The translations under genes were made by a program, and so were the position numbers. Positions 1 to 7,211 of a stretch of 64,000 nucleotides of DNA are shown here, piece after piece. This DNA comes from Pseudomonadota bacterium (GTDB taxonomy: Bacteria > Pseudomonadota > Gammaproteobacteria > Burkholderiales > Burkholderiaceae_C). The stretch lies in assembly GCA_022566735.1 (NCBI GenBank), contig JADFIG010000004.1, forward strand, positions 62,001 to 126,000, in the 5' to 3' direction. The notes under the pieces are model-generated. The model was not told the origin of the DNA and searched no databases. It saw only the letters and a list, made by a program, of their open reading frames with translations. Within the stretch, counting starts at the first letter, position 1, and every line of letters begins with the position of its first letter.

Positions 1-325
1 GAATCAGGTTTTCCAGCGGGCGCCTTGGGTTTTTGTTGCGCGCGCTCAGGGCCGGGTCAAGGGCAGTTTCACGAGGGTGTCATTCAGGGGGCAATACCGG
101 GCCATGCCGGCGACGTCCGGGCACGCCGCGGGCGACTGGGGCGCGGGGCGTGGCGGTCGAGGGCGCGGTGGATGTCATGGCAGGGCCTTCCAGTTCAGTC
201 GGATCGAACGCCCCGGACGGGCGCACTGAAAGGCGGGCCGCTCGCGCCGTTTCCCTGGGGAAACGTGCGATGACAGACAGGCAGCCCCATGGCCGTGAGG
301 CCACGAAGGGCAAGGTCAGGCAGTG
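1..325. other. Non-coding leader region left of the riboswitch
   Basis: No open frame here has recognisable protein features. The longest minus-strand frame (313 down to 80) would need a TTG start and encodes an arginine/proline-rich, shadow-like product. Because the riboswitch at 326-432 is transcribed leftward, this stretch is most simply read as its downstream leader. The controlled gene would then begin beyond the left edge of the window. A perfect 8-bp inverted repeat with a 2-nt loop lies at 248-265. Confidence 0.5.
248..281 (-). promoter_or_regulatory. Candidate expression platform of the c-di-GMP riboswitch
   Basis: On the minus strand the octamer CCTGTCTG (281-274) is perfectly complementary to CAGACAGG (335-328), which is the 3' edge of the aptamer. 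Pairing between them could compete with closure of the aptamer, the usual logic of a switching leader. Just downstream lies a perfect hairpin (CGTTTCCC, 2-nt loop, GGGAAACG at 265-248) without a U-tract, so intrinsic termination is not shown. The complementarity is observed; its use as a switch is inference. Confidence 0.4.
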
Positions 326-432
326 ACCCTGTCTGGCAACCCCGCTATCGTGATCTGCCTGGGAGATGGGCCAGGACAGACGTTAGACCGGAGGCTTTGC
401 GACCCCGCCTTTCGTGCGGGTGTGCCGGGATG
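326..432 (-). promoter_or_regulatory. Cyclic-di-GMP-I (GEMM) riboswitch aptamer
   Basis: Read on the minus strand, this segment carries the conserved class-I c-di-GMP aptamer elements in order. First is GGCACACC, then a P2 stem capped by a GAAA loop, then GGGUCGCAAAGCCUCCGG directly followed by UCUAA. A P3 stem follows, and finally AUAGCGGGGUUGCC. The match to the Vibrio Vc2 aptamer is near-identical in the core. The RNA binds c-di-GMP and commonly controls motility, matrix or chemotaxis genes. It faces away from fliM, so its target is a leftward gene outside the window, plausibly another part of the same flagellar locus. A promoter sits exactly one start-site distance upstream. The family call is firm; the target is unknown. 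Confidence 0.92.
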
Positions 433-439
433 TGAAGCC

Positions 440-468
440 ATGCTAAGTTTTGTTGCGATTTGCCGCAA
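440..468 (-). promoter_or_regulatory. Sigma-70-like promoter of the riboswitch transcript
   Basis: On the minus strand TTGCGG (468-463) and TAGCAT (445-440) are separated by 17 bp. The predicted start, about 7 nt downstream, falls near 433, the first bases of the aptamer. The -35 box is only a partial match, but spacing and position support it. Confidence 0.5.
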
Positions 469-819
469 CACCCTGCGTTCAGCATCCGGGGGCTGATGTG
501 CATCAATGCACGGCTTTTCCCAAAACCTCATCCCGCGCCGACCTGAAAATGAAAAAAGTGAGCGCTGTGGTGGCTGATTTTGAAACACATTGTGTCTGTG
601 CGTGACACTTTCATGTCAGCCCGCTTGCGTTGATGTGACAACGCCCGGGAGTGTGGTCAAACGCATCGGATTCAATTTGGCTGCGTGAACTAGTCCCGCC
701 GCACATTGGATTTGATGCGGGGTTTATGGGTGAATTTGCGGGCGCGCTGCCTAGAATGGCGTCGCAGCCCTGGTGTGAATATGGGGCTGAATGGACAGCT
801 TGTCCGGAAACTCCCGCCC

Positions 820-1740
820 ATGAGCCTCTCACCCACCCCTTCCCTGCGGACTGCCTTGGCGTCGGCGCGGCCACACCCGGTGCTGGATCCCCGCAGCCTG
901 GGGCGCCCGGTGCACCGCCTGGACACCTTCACACGCCGCCTCCAGGCCGACCTCGACGAGGTCTTCATCCTGGGCCTCAACCGGCGCTACCGAGCCGGCT
1001 TCGTGCTGCGGGACGTGCGCATCGACCGCACGGCCGCCGTGGAGGCCGTGGGCGTTGCACCTGTGCCGGCGACGCCGCAGCCGCGCTGGCAGTCCCTGGT
1101 CAGCGAGGTGGGCCGCATCGGCTTCAGCATCGACCGCCCCTTGCTGATGACGGTGCTGAACTACCGCTATGGCCTGCATGAGGGCTCCAACGATGGCCGG
1201 TCCGCCGACGAGCCGCTGGCCCCCGAGACCACCACCGAGGCCCGTCTGAGCACCATGCTGGCCCTGCAGTGGGCCAACACCCTGGCGCTGTGCATCGACA
1301 CCCTCCAAGGCACGCTGGACGGCCAGGCCGTGCACGAGTTCACCCCGGTGGCGGGTGCACCCGCGCTGGGCGAGGGCAGCTGGACGGTCACGGCCACCGT
1401 CAGCGAGACGGTGCTGGGTGTCAGCGGCCAGGTGCGCTTCCGCCTGGACGAGGCCTGGATGGCCCGCCTGCTGCGCCAGCTGGCGCCGGCCCGTGAACGC
1501 GCCACGCCCACCGCAGCGCCGCAGGCCCCGCTGCCTGGCCGCCTGTCGCTGACCCTGCAGGCCCGCCTGCTGGAGCAGGAGCTGCCCCTGGGCACCTTGC
1601 TGGACCTGCACGTCGGCGATGTGCTGCCGGTGCGCCTGGGCCTGGCCGATGTGCTGGTCGACGACGCCCGCCTCTTCAAGGCCGCGGTGGCCGAGCACCA
1701 GGGCAAGTTGTGCCTGACCTCTTTCCAAGACGCTGAATGA
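820..1740 (+). CDS. fliM: Flagellar motor switch protein FliM (lateral type)
   Basis: FliM forms the C-ring of the flagellar motor and sets rotation direction. From the ATG at 820 the product has 306 residues. An N-terminal FliM-like middle domain (PVHRLD..., about residues 20-200) is followed by a SpoA/surface-presentation domain near the C terminus (LGTLLDLHVGDVLPVRLG). In-frame ATGs also exist at 706 and 781; 820 was chosen because the conserved part begins right after it. The EIDALL-type CheY-P binding peptide that normally starts FliM is absent from every possible start. The gene is first in a run whose order, fliM-N-P-Q-R-flhB-flhA without fliO or fliL, matches lateral flagellar loci. 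A type III secretion SctQ was considered, but the neighbours are flagellar. Confidence 0.8.
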   Translation: MSLSPTPSLRTALASARPHPVLDPRSLGRPVHRLDTFTRRLQADLDEVFILGLNRRYRAGFVLRDVRIDRTAAVEAVGVAPVPATPQPRWQSLVSEVGRIGFSIDRPLLMTVLNYRYGLHEGSNDGRSADEPLAPETTTEARLSTMLALQWANTLALCIDTLQGTLDGQAVHEFTPVAGAPALGEGSWTVTATVSETVLGVSGQVRFRLDEAWMARLLRQLAPARERATPTAAPQAPLPGRLSLTLQARLLEQELPLGTLLDLHVGDVLPVRLGLADVLVDDARLFKAAVAEHQGKLCLTSFQDAE

Positions 1741-1741
1741 G

Positions 1742-2113
1742 ATGGATGCCATGAGCGACAAACTCGACCTCGACAACCTGCTGGCCGACATCGCGGAAGA
1801 AGGCGCTGCCGCCCAGCCCGCAGCGGCCGCACAAGCCGCGCCTTCGCGCGTGCAGCGCGACTTCACGCAGATGATGCGCAAGATCCCCGTCACGCTGACG
1901 CTGGAGGTGGGCTCGGCGCGCATCTCCCTGCAGGACCTCATGGAGATGGGGCCCGACAGCGTCGTCGAGCTGGACTCCCTGGCCGGCACACCGCTGATCA
2001 TCAAGGTCAACGGCACGCCCATCGGCCGCGCCGAGGTGGTGGTCACCGGCGAGAACCACGGCCTCAAGGTGGTCGAGCTGGCCGACCTGAACCTGGACGC
2101 CCTCAAGCCATGA
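1742..2113 (+). CDS. fliN: Flagellar motor switch protein FliN
   Basis: Small C-ring protein that partners FliM and helps dock export substrates at the flagellar base. The 123-residue product has a short variable, alanine-rich N-terminal part followed by a single SpoA domain (about residues 45-118). That domain carries the typical IPVTLTLEVG start and the GTPIGRAEVVV segment. It starts two bases after the fliM stop, and its end overlaps the fliP start (ATGA at 2110), indicating translational coupling. ATG 1751 is an alternative start. Direct junction to fliP with no fliO between is characteristic of secondary flagellar systems. Confidence 0.92.
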   Translation: MDAMSDKLDLDNLLADIAEEGAAAQPAAAAQAAPSRVQRDFTQMMRKIPVTLTLEVGSARISLQDLMEMGPDSVVELDSLAGTPLIIKVNGTPIGRAEVVVTGENHGLKVVELADLNLDALKP

Positions 2114-2865
2114 TGCGTGCGCGAAGCTGGGGGCTGCGTGGCAGCCTGGCCCTGCTGTGCCTGACGCTGGCGTCCTGGGCCGAGGCGGCCTCGGTGCCGC
2201 TGGCGGCCGCCACCACGCAGGGCGGCACGACGGACTTCACGGTCAAGACCCAGGTCCTGATCATCATGACCCTGCTGGGCCTGCTGCCCTCCATGGTCCT
2301 GATGATGACCAGCTTCACGCGCTTCGTCATCGTGCTGTCGCTGCTGCGCCAGGCCCTGGGCCTGCAGCAGGGCCTGCCCAACCGCATCGTCACCGGCGTG
2401 GCCCTGATCCTGACCCTGCTGGTGATGCGGCCGGTGGGCGAGCAGGTCTGGGACAAGGCCTTCGTGCCCTACGACGAGGACCGCATCGGCCTGCAAGACG
2501 CCCTCAAGGTGGCCGAGGCGCCCGTGTCGCGCTTCATGCTCGCCCAGACCAGCAAGGGCGCGCTGGCCCAGGTGTCGCACCTGGCCGGAGAGAAGGCCGT
2601 GGCCAGGCCCGAGGAGCACGCCTTCACCGTCAAGCTGGCGGCCTTCGTGCTCAGCGAACTCAAGACCGCCTTCCAGATCGGCTGCCTGCTGTTCATCCCC
2701 TTCCTGGTCATCGACCTGGTGGTGTCTTCGGTGCTGATGGCCATGGGCATGATGATGCTGTCGCCGCTGGTCATCTCGCTGCCCTTCAAGCTGCTGCTGT
2801 TCGTGCTGGTCGACGGCTGGACGCTGACCGTCAACACCCTGGTCACCAGCATCCAGGCCAGCTGA
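2110..2865 (+). CDS. fliP: Flagellar export gate protein FliP
   Basis: Core inner-membrane subunit of the flagellar type III export gate, forming a helical pore with FliQ and FliR. It has 251 residues, the usual length. An N-terminal cleavable signal peptide (to about residue 26, ...SWAEA) is followed by transmembrane helices and the conserved blocks LLPSMVLMMTSFTRF and LPFKLLLFVLVDGW. It overlaps fliN by four bases; an ATG at 2113 is the alternative start. No FliO assembly factor is encoded beside it, so maturation must rely on a FliO elsewhere or be FliO-independent. Confidence 0.96.
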   Translation: MMRARSWGLRGSLALLCLTLASWAEAASVPLAAATTQGGTTDFTVKTQVLIIMTLLGLLPSMVLMMTSFTRFVIVLSLLRQALGLQQGLPNRIVTGVALILTLLVMRPVGEQVWDKAFVPYDEDRIGLQDALKVAEAPVSRFMLAQTSKGALAQVSHLAGEKAVARPEEHAFTVKLAAFVLSELKTAFQIGCLLFIPFLVIDLVVSSVLMAMGMMMLSPLVISLPFKLLLFVLVDGWTLTVNTLVTSIQAS

Positions 2866-2877
2866 AAGGACGCCGAC

Positions 2878-3150
2878 ATGCTCACCCCCGAGATCGCCGC
2901 CGACGTCATCAGCGAGAGCCTGCACCTGGTGATGCTGCTGGTGTCGGTGCTGGTGCTGCCGGGCCTGGTCACCGGCCTGCTGGTCAGCCTGTTCCAGGCC
3001 GCCACCCAGATCAACGAGCAGACGCTGAGCTTCCTGCCGCGGCTGCTGGTCACGCTGGTGGTCATGAGCCTGATGGGCGGCTGGCTGTTCGGCTCGCTGA
3101 TGGACTTCTGCGTGTCGGTGTTCGAGCGCGCCGGCAAGCTGGTGGGCTGA
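2878..3150 (+). CDS. fliQ: Flagellar export gate protein FliQ
   Basis: Small (90 residues) two-helix export-gate subunit that packs around FliP in the inner membrane. Both hydrophobic hairpin helices are visible (about residues 15-38 and 50-72), with the conserved segment LFQAATQINEQTLSFLPR between them. A good ribosome-binding site (AAAGGA) precedes the ATG. It sits 12 bp after fliP and 18 bp before fliR in the same operon. Confidence 0.96.
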   Translation: MLTPEIAADVISESLHLVMLLVSVLVLPGLVTGLLVSLFQAATQINEQTLSFLPRLLVTLVVMSLMGGWLFGSLMDFCVSVFERAGKLVG

Positions 3151-3168
3151 CACGGCAGGCCCGGCACC

Positions 3169-3978
3169 ATGGAAGGCTTGTACCCCGCGCTGATGGGCAT
3201 GCTGGGCGACTTCTGGTGGCCCTTCTGCCGCGTCATGGCCATGCTCAGCGTCGCGCCCATCATCGGCGAGGCCAGCGTGCCCTTGCCCTTGCGCGTGCTG
3301 CTGTCGCTGGTGCTGGCCGTCATCCTCATCCCCGCGGTGCACGTGGCCGCACCCATCGACCCGATGTCCATGCGCGGCGTGCTGGCCACGCTGGAGCAGG
3401 CCGTCATCGGCGGGCTGCTCGGCCTGGCCTTCCACCTGAGCATGGCCGCCATCCTGACCCTGGGCTTCCTGGTGTCCTCGCAGATGGGCCTGTCCATGGC
3501 GGTGATGAACGACCCGCTCAACGGCAGCTCGTCGGACGTCGTCAGCAGCATGCTGTCCATCCTGTGCATCCTGGCCTTCTTCTCGATCGACGGCCACCTG
3601 GTGCTGACCGGCGTGGTCGGCGCGAGCTTCCAGGCCTGGCCGGTGGGCGGTGGCTGGTCGGCGCTGAGCCTGCAGACGGTGGTGCTCAACGTGGCCTGGG
3701 TGTTCTCGGCGGCGCTGCTGCTGGCTGTGCCGGTGGTCTTCGCCACCTTGCTGGTGCAGCTGGGCTTCGGCTTCCTCAACCGCGTGGCGCCCTCGCTGAA
3801 CCTGTTCTCGCTGGGCTTTTCCGTCATCACCCTGTTCGGCCTGTTCGTGCTGGCGCAGGTGGTGCAGTTCGTGCCGGAGCACTATGCGCGCATGACCCAG
3901 CGGGTGCTGGAGATGCTGCAAGGCCTCATGTCACACGGCATGTCGCAAGGCATGGTGCAGGGAGCCCTCCATGGCTGA
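3169..3978 (+). CDS. fliR: Flagellar export gate protein FliR
   Basis: Polytopic inner-membrane export-gate subunit of 269 residues, with the multiple hydrophobic helices of the FliR/SctT family. The family segment VAPIIGEASVPLPLRVLLSLVLA is split over residues 27-49. Its 3' end overlaps the flhB start by 8 bp, so FliR and FlhB are probably translated in a coupled way. The fusion of FliR and FlhB seen in some bacteria is not present here. Confidence 0.95.
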   Translation: MEGLYPALMGMLGDFWWPFCRVMAMLSVAPIIGEASVPLPLRVLLSLVLAVILIPAVHVAAPIDPMSMRGVLATLEQAVIGGLLGLAFHLSMAAILTLGFLVSSQMGLSMAVMNDPLNGSSSDVVSSMLSILCILAFFSIDGHLVLTGVVGASFQAWPVGGGWSALSLQTVVLNVAWVFSAALLLAVPVVFATLLVQLGFGFLNRVAPSLNLFSLGFSVITLFGLFVLAQVVQFVPEHYARMTQRVLEMLQGLMSHGMSQGMVQGALHG

Positions 3979-5107
3979 TCAGGCCGGTGGCGACAAGACC
4001 GAAAAGCCCTCGGCGCAGAAGCTCAAGAAGGCGCGCGAGCAGGGCCAGGCGCCGCGCTCCAAGGACTGGTCCACCGCGGTCGGCCTGCTGGTGGCGCTCA
4101 AGCTCACGGTCTGGCTCATGCCCGGCTACCTGGCCGACTTCAAGCTGATGTTCGCGCTGTGCCTGACCGACCTCAGCGAGCCCGACAGCCTGCAGCGGCT
4201 GGGCTCCGAGCTGGTGCCGGCCACCTTCGAGTTGCTGGTGCGCATGTTGCTGCCGCTGCTGGCCATCCCGGCGGTGCTGATCGTCACCTCGGTCGTGCCG
4301 GGCGGCTTCAACGTCCACGCCGGGCACCTGGCGCCCAAGCTGGACCGCCTCAACCCCTTGAGCAACCTGGGCCGGCTGGTGTCGGCCAAGCACCTCGGCG
4401 AGCTGGCCCTGAGCGTGGCCAAGGCGGCGGTGCTGGGCTGGCTCATCGTGCACCTGGGGCAGGGCGGCATCGACGCCCATGTGCGCCTGCAAGGCCTGCC
4501 GCTGGGCGAGGCGCTGCTGGGCGGCACGCAGCTGCTGCTCGACGGGGTGTTGGCCTTGTGCGCCGTGTTCATCCTGTTCGCGCTGATCGATGTGCCGGTG
4601 CAGCGCATGGTCTTCATGCGGGGCCAGCGCATGAGCAAGCAGGAGATCAAGGAAGAGTACAAGACCCAGGAAGGCCGTCCCGAGGTGCGCCAGCGCATCC
4701 GCCAGTTGCAGCGGGCCATGGCCCAGCGCGGCATCCGCAAGGCCGTGCCCACTGCCGACGTGGTGGTGGTCAACCCCGAGCACTACGCCGTGGCGCTGAA
4801 GTACGACGAGGACCGCGCCGAAGCGCCCTTCGTGGTGGCCAAGGGCATCGACGAGATGGCCTTCGAGATCCGCCGCGTGGCGGCCGAGCATGGCGTGGAC
4901 GTGGTGCCGCTGCCGCCGCTGGCCCGCGCCCTCTACAACACCAGCCAGGTCAACCAGCAGATCCCCGCGCCGCTCTACCGCGCCGTGGCCCTGGTGCTGA
5001 CCTATGTGCTGCAGCTCAAGGCCTTCCAGCAAGGCCGCCGCCCCTCGCAACCGGCCCTGCCCACCGACCTGGGCGTGCCCGAGCACCTGTCACTGAAGAC
5101 ACCGTGA
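3971..5107 (+). CDS. flhB: Flagellar export switch protein FlhB
   Basis: FlhB spans the inner membrane and switches export specificity from rod/hook to filament subunits after autocleavage in its cytoplasmic domain. The 378-residue product shows the basic N terminus (GDKTEKPSAQKLKKAREQGQ), four hydrophobic helices to about residue 215, and the cytoplasmic domain. The cleavage motif, normally NPTH, reads NPEH (residues 268-271). The Asn-Pro bond that is cut is intact, but the Thr is replaced by Glu. This is a real substitution in a clean frame, not a frameshift. FliK, its usual control partner, is encoded convergently at 7192-8385. Confidence 0.95.
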   Translation: MADQAGGDKTEKPSAQKLKKAREQGQAPRSKDWSTAVGLLVALKLTVWLMPGYLADFKLMFALCLTDLSEPDSLQRLGSELVPATFELLVRMLLPLLAIPAVLIVTSVVPGGFNVHAGHLAPKLDRLNPLSNLGRLVSAKHLGELALSVAKAAVLGWLIVHLGQGGIDAHVRLQGLPLGEALLGGTQLLLDGVLALCAVFILFALIDVPVQRMVFMRGQRMSKQEIKEEYKTQEGRPEVRQRIRQLQRAMAQRGIRKAVPTADVVVVNPEHYAVALKYDEDRAEAPFVVAKGIDEMAFEIRRVAAEHGVDVVPLPPLARALYNTSQVNQQIPAPLYRAVALVLTYVLQLKAFQQGRRPSQPALPTDLGVPEHLSLKTP

Positions 5108-5117
5108 AGACCACCGC

Positions 5118-7211
5118 ATGAACGCACTGAGCCGACTTGCCGCCGAGCTGCGACGCCACCAGATCGCCGCGCCCCTGTTCCTGATGGCGCTGCTGGGCAT
5201 GATCATCCTGCCCCTGCCGCCGCTGGTGCTGGACATGCTGTTCACGTTCAACATCGTGCTGGCCTTGATCGTCATCCTGGTGAGCGTGTCCATCCGCCGT
5301 CCGCTGGACTTCGCGGCCTTCCCGACCATCATCCTGGCCACGACCCTCATGCGCCTGGCGCTGAACGTGGCCTCGACCCGCGTGGTGCTGCTGCACGGTC
5401 ACGAGGGCACGGGCGCGGCCGGCCGCGTCATCGAGTCCTTCGGCCACGTCGTCATCGGCGGCAACTTCGTCGTCGGTCTGGTGGTCTTCGTGATCCTGAT
5501 GATCATCAACTTCGTGGTGGTCACCAAGGGCGCGGAGCGCATCTCCGAGGTCTCGGCGCGCTTCACCCTGGACGCGCTGCCCGGCAAGCAGATGGCCATC
5601 GACGCCGACCTCAACGCCGGCCTCATCAACCAGGAGAAGGCGCAGCAGCGCCGCAAGGAAGTGGCCTCGGAAGCCGACTTCCACGGCTCGATGGACGGTG
5701 CCTCGAAGTTCGTGCGCGGCGACGCCATCGCGGGCATCCTGATCCTGCTGATCAACATGATCGGCGGCGTGGCCATCGGCTCGGTGATGCACGACCTGCC
5801 CTTCGGCGATGCCTTCCGCGTCTACGCGCTGCTGACCATCGGCGACGGCCTGGTCGCGCAGATCCCGGCGCTGCTGCTGTCGGCGGCCGCGGCCATCATC
5901 GTCACCCGCATGAGCGACGCGGGCGATTTCCAGGAACAGATCGGCTCGCAGCTGCTGGCTTCGCCCAGCGTGCTCTACAGCGCGGCGGCCGTGATGGGCG
6001 TGCTGGCCATCATCCCTGGCATGCCCTGGATGACCTTCCTGGCCTTTGCTTCTGCCCTGGCCTTTGCCGCCTGGCGCATGGAGCGCCGCCAGCAGGAGCA
6101 GCCCGCCGAGAACGACACCGACAAGCTGGGCACGGCCTTGCTGACCACCTCGGCCGAGCCGGAGCTGAGCTGGCGCAACCTGCCCATCGTCGAGCCGATG
6201 ACGGTGTCGCTGGGCTACAAGCTGGTCGGCCTGATCGACCCCGGCCATGGCGCGCCGCTGCTCAAGCGGGTCAAGGGCATCCGCCAGAGCCTGAGCGAGT
6301 CCCTGGGCGTGCTGCTGCCGCCCATCGGGGTGCGCGACGACCTGGCGCTGCAGCCTTCACAGTACGCGGTGCTGCTGGGTGGCGTGGCCGTGGCCCATGC
6401 CGAGGTGTTTGCCGACCGCCTCATGGCCGTGCCTTCGCCGCAGGTCTATGGCGAGCTCGACGGCATCCCCGGGGTGGAACCGGCTTATGGCCTGCCGGTG
6501 ACCTGGATCGCGCCGGAAGACAAGGCCCACGCGCTGGGCCTGGGCTACCAGGTGGTGGACGTGCCCAGCGTGGTGGCCACGCACCTGGCCAAGCTGGTCC
6601 GCGAGCATCTGGGCGAGCTGTTCGGCCACGAGGACGTCAGCGCCTTGCTGGAGCGGTTGACGGCGCTGTCGCCCAAGCTGGGGGCGGCGCTGGAGAAGGC
6701 CATGCCGGCCACGCTGCTGCTCAAGGTCTTCCGCGCCTTGCTGGTCGAGCAGGTCTCGCTCAAGGACATCGTGCCGGTGGCCACGACCCTGCTGGAGCAC
6801 GCCGAAACCGTCAAGGACCCGCTGCTGCTGGCCGCCGAAGTGCGCTGCACCTTGCGCCGCCAGATCGTCGCCGGGCTGTGCGGTGCCGCGCCGGAGATGA
6901 AGGGCTTCAACCTCGGCAGCGAACTGGAGAACATGCTGCTGGGCTCGCTCAACCAGGCCCGCCAGGCCGGCAAGGTGGTGCTCGACAGCTTCCCCATCGA
7001 CCCCAACCTGCTGTCGCAACTGCAGACCCACATGCCCATCGCCCGTGAGCAGATGAAGCAGCAGGCCACCCCGCCGCTGCTGCTGGTGATGCCGCAGATC
7101 CGGCCCCTGCTGGCCCGCTATGCGCGCCTGTTCGCGCCGGGCCTGAGCGTGCTGTCCTACAACGAGATCCCCGAGAACCGCGAGGTCAACGTCATCGGGA
7201 CGCTGGGCTGA
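5118..7211 (+). CDS. flhA: Flagellar export apparatus protein FlhA
   Basis: FlhA forms the nonameric export ring and proton channel of the flagellar secretion machine. It has 697 residues, full length, with an N-terminal polytopic half (to about residue 325) and a large cytoplasmic domain. The FHIPEP block (LMRLALNVASTRVVLL) is of flagellar rather than virulence-system type. It ends the operon. Its last 20 bp overlap the end of the convergent fliK-like gene, so transcripts collide there. flhF and fleN, which commonly follow flhA in primary flagellar loci of this group, are absent. Confidence 0.97.
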   Translation: MNALSRLAAELRRHQIAAPLFLMALLGMIILPLPPLVLDMLFTFNIVLALIVILVSVSIRRPLDFAAFPTIILATTLMRLALNVASTRVVLLHGHEGTGAAGRVIESFGHVVIGGNFVVGLVVFVILMIINFVVVTKGAERISEVSARFTLDALPGKQMAIDADLNAGLINQEKAQQRRKEVASEADFHGSMDGASKFVRGDAIAGILILLINMIGGVAIGSVMHDLPFGDAFRVYALLTIGDGLVAQIPALLLSAAAAIIVTRMSDAGDFQEQIGSQLLASPSVLYSAAAVMGVLAIIPGMPWMTFLAFASALAFAAWRMERRQQEQPAENDTDKLGTALLTTSAEPELSWRNLPIVEPMTVSLGYKLVGLIDPGHGAPLLKRVKGIRQSLSESLGVLLPPIGVRDDLALQPSQYAVLLGGVAVAHAEVFADRLMAVPSPQVYGELDGIPGVEPAYGLPVTWIAPEDKAHALGLGYQVVDVPSVVATHLAKLVREHLGELFGHEDVSALLERLTALSPKLGAALEKAMPATLLLKVFRALLVEQVSLKDIVPVATTLLEHAETVKDPLLLAAEVRCTLRRQIVAGLCGAAPEMKGFNLGSELENMLLGSLNQARQAGKVVLDSFPIDPNLLSQLQTHMPIAREQMKQQATPPLLLVMPQIRPLLARYARLFAPGLSVLSYNEIPENREVNVIGTLG

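Noticed and set aside
80-313. Minus-strand 77-aa ORF downstream of the riboswitch
   Set aside because: It would need a TTG start without a ribosome-binding site, and its composition is that of a random GC-rich frame. I could not support it as the regulated gene.
1-819. Second tandem c-di-GMP aptamer
   Set aside because: Tandem GEMM aptamers occur, so I looked for a second GCAAAGCC core on both strands; there is only one, at 391 on the minus strand.
829-3921. Long minus-strand ORF of about 1030 codons across the flagellar genes
   Set aside because: It is an antisense shadow of fliM-fliR, rich in His and Gln, with no domain; the plus-strand frames encode clear proteins.
820-7211. Type III secretion (virulence) export apparatus
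   Set aside because: The genes could be named sctQ-R-S-T-U-V, but FlhA has the flagellar FHIPEP block, a separate FliN is present, and a flagellin and FliK are linked. There is no ATPase, secretin or needle gene of injectisome type.
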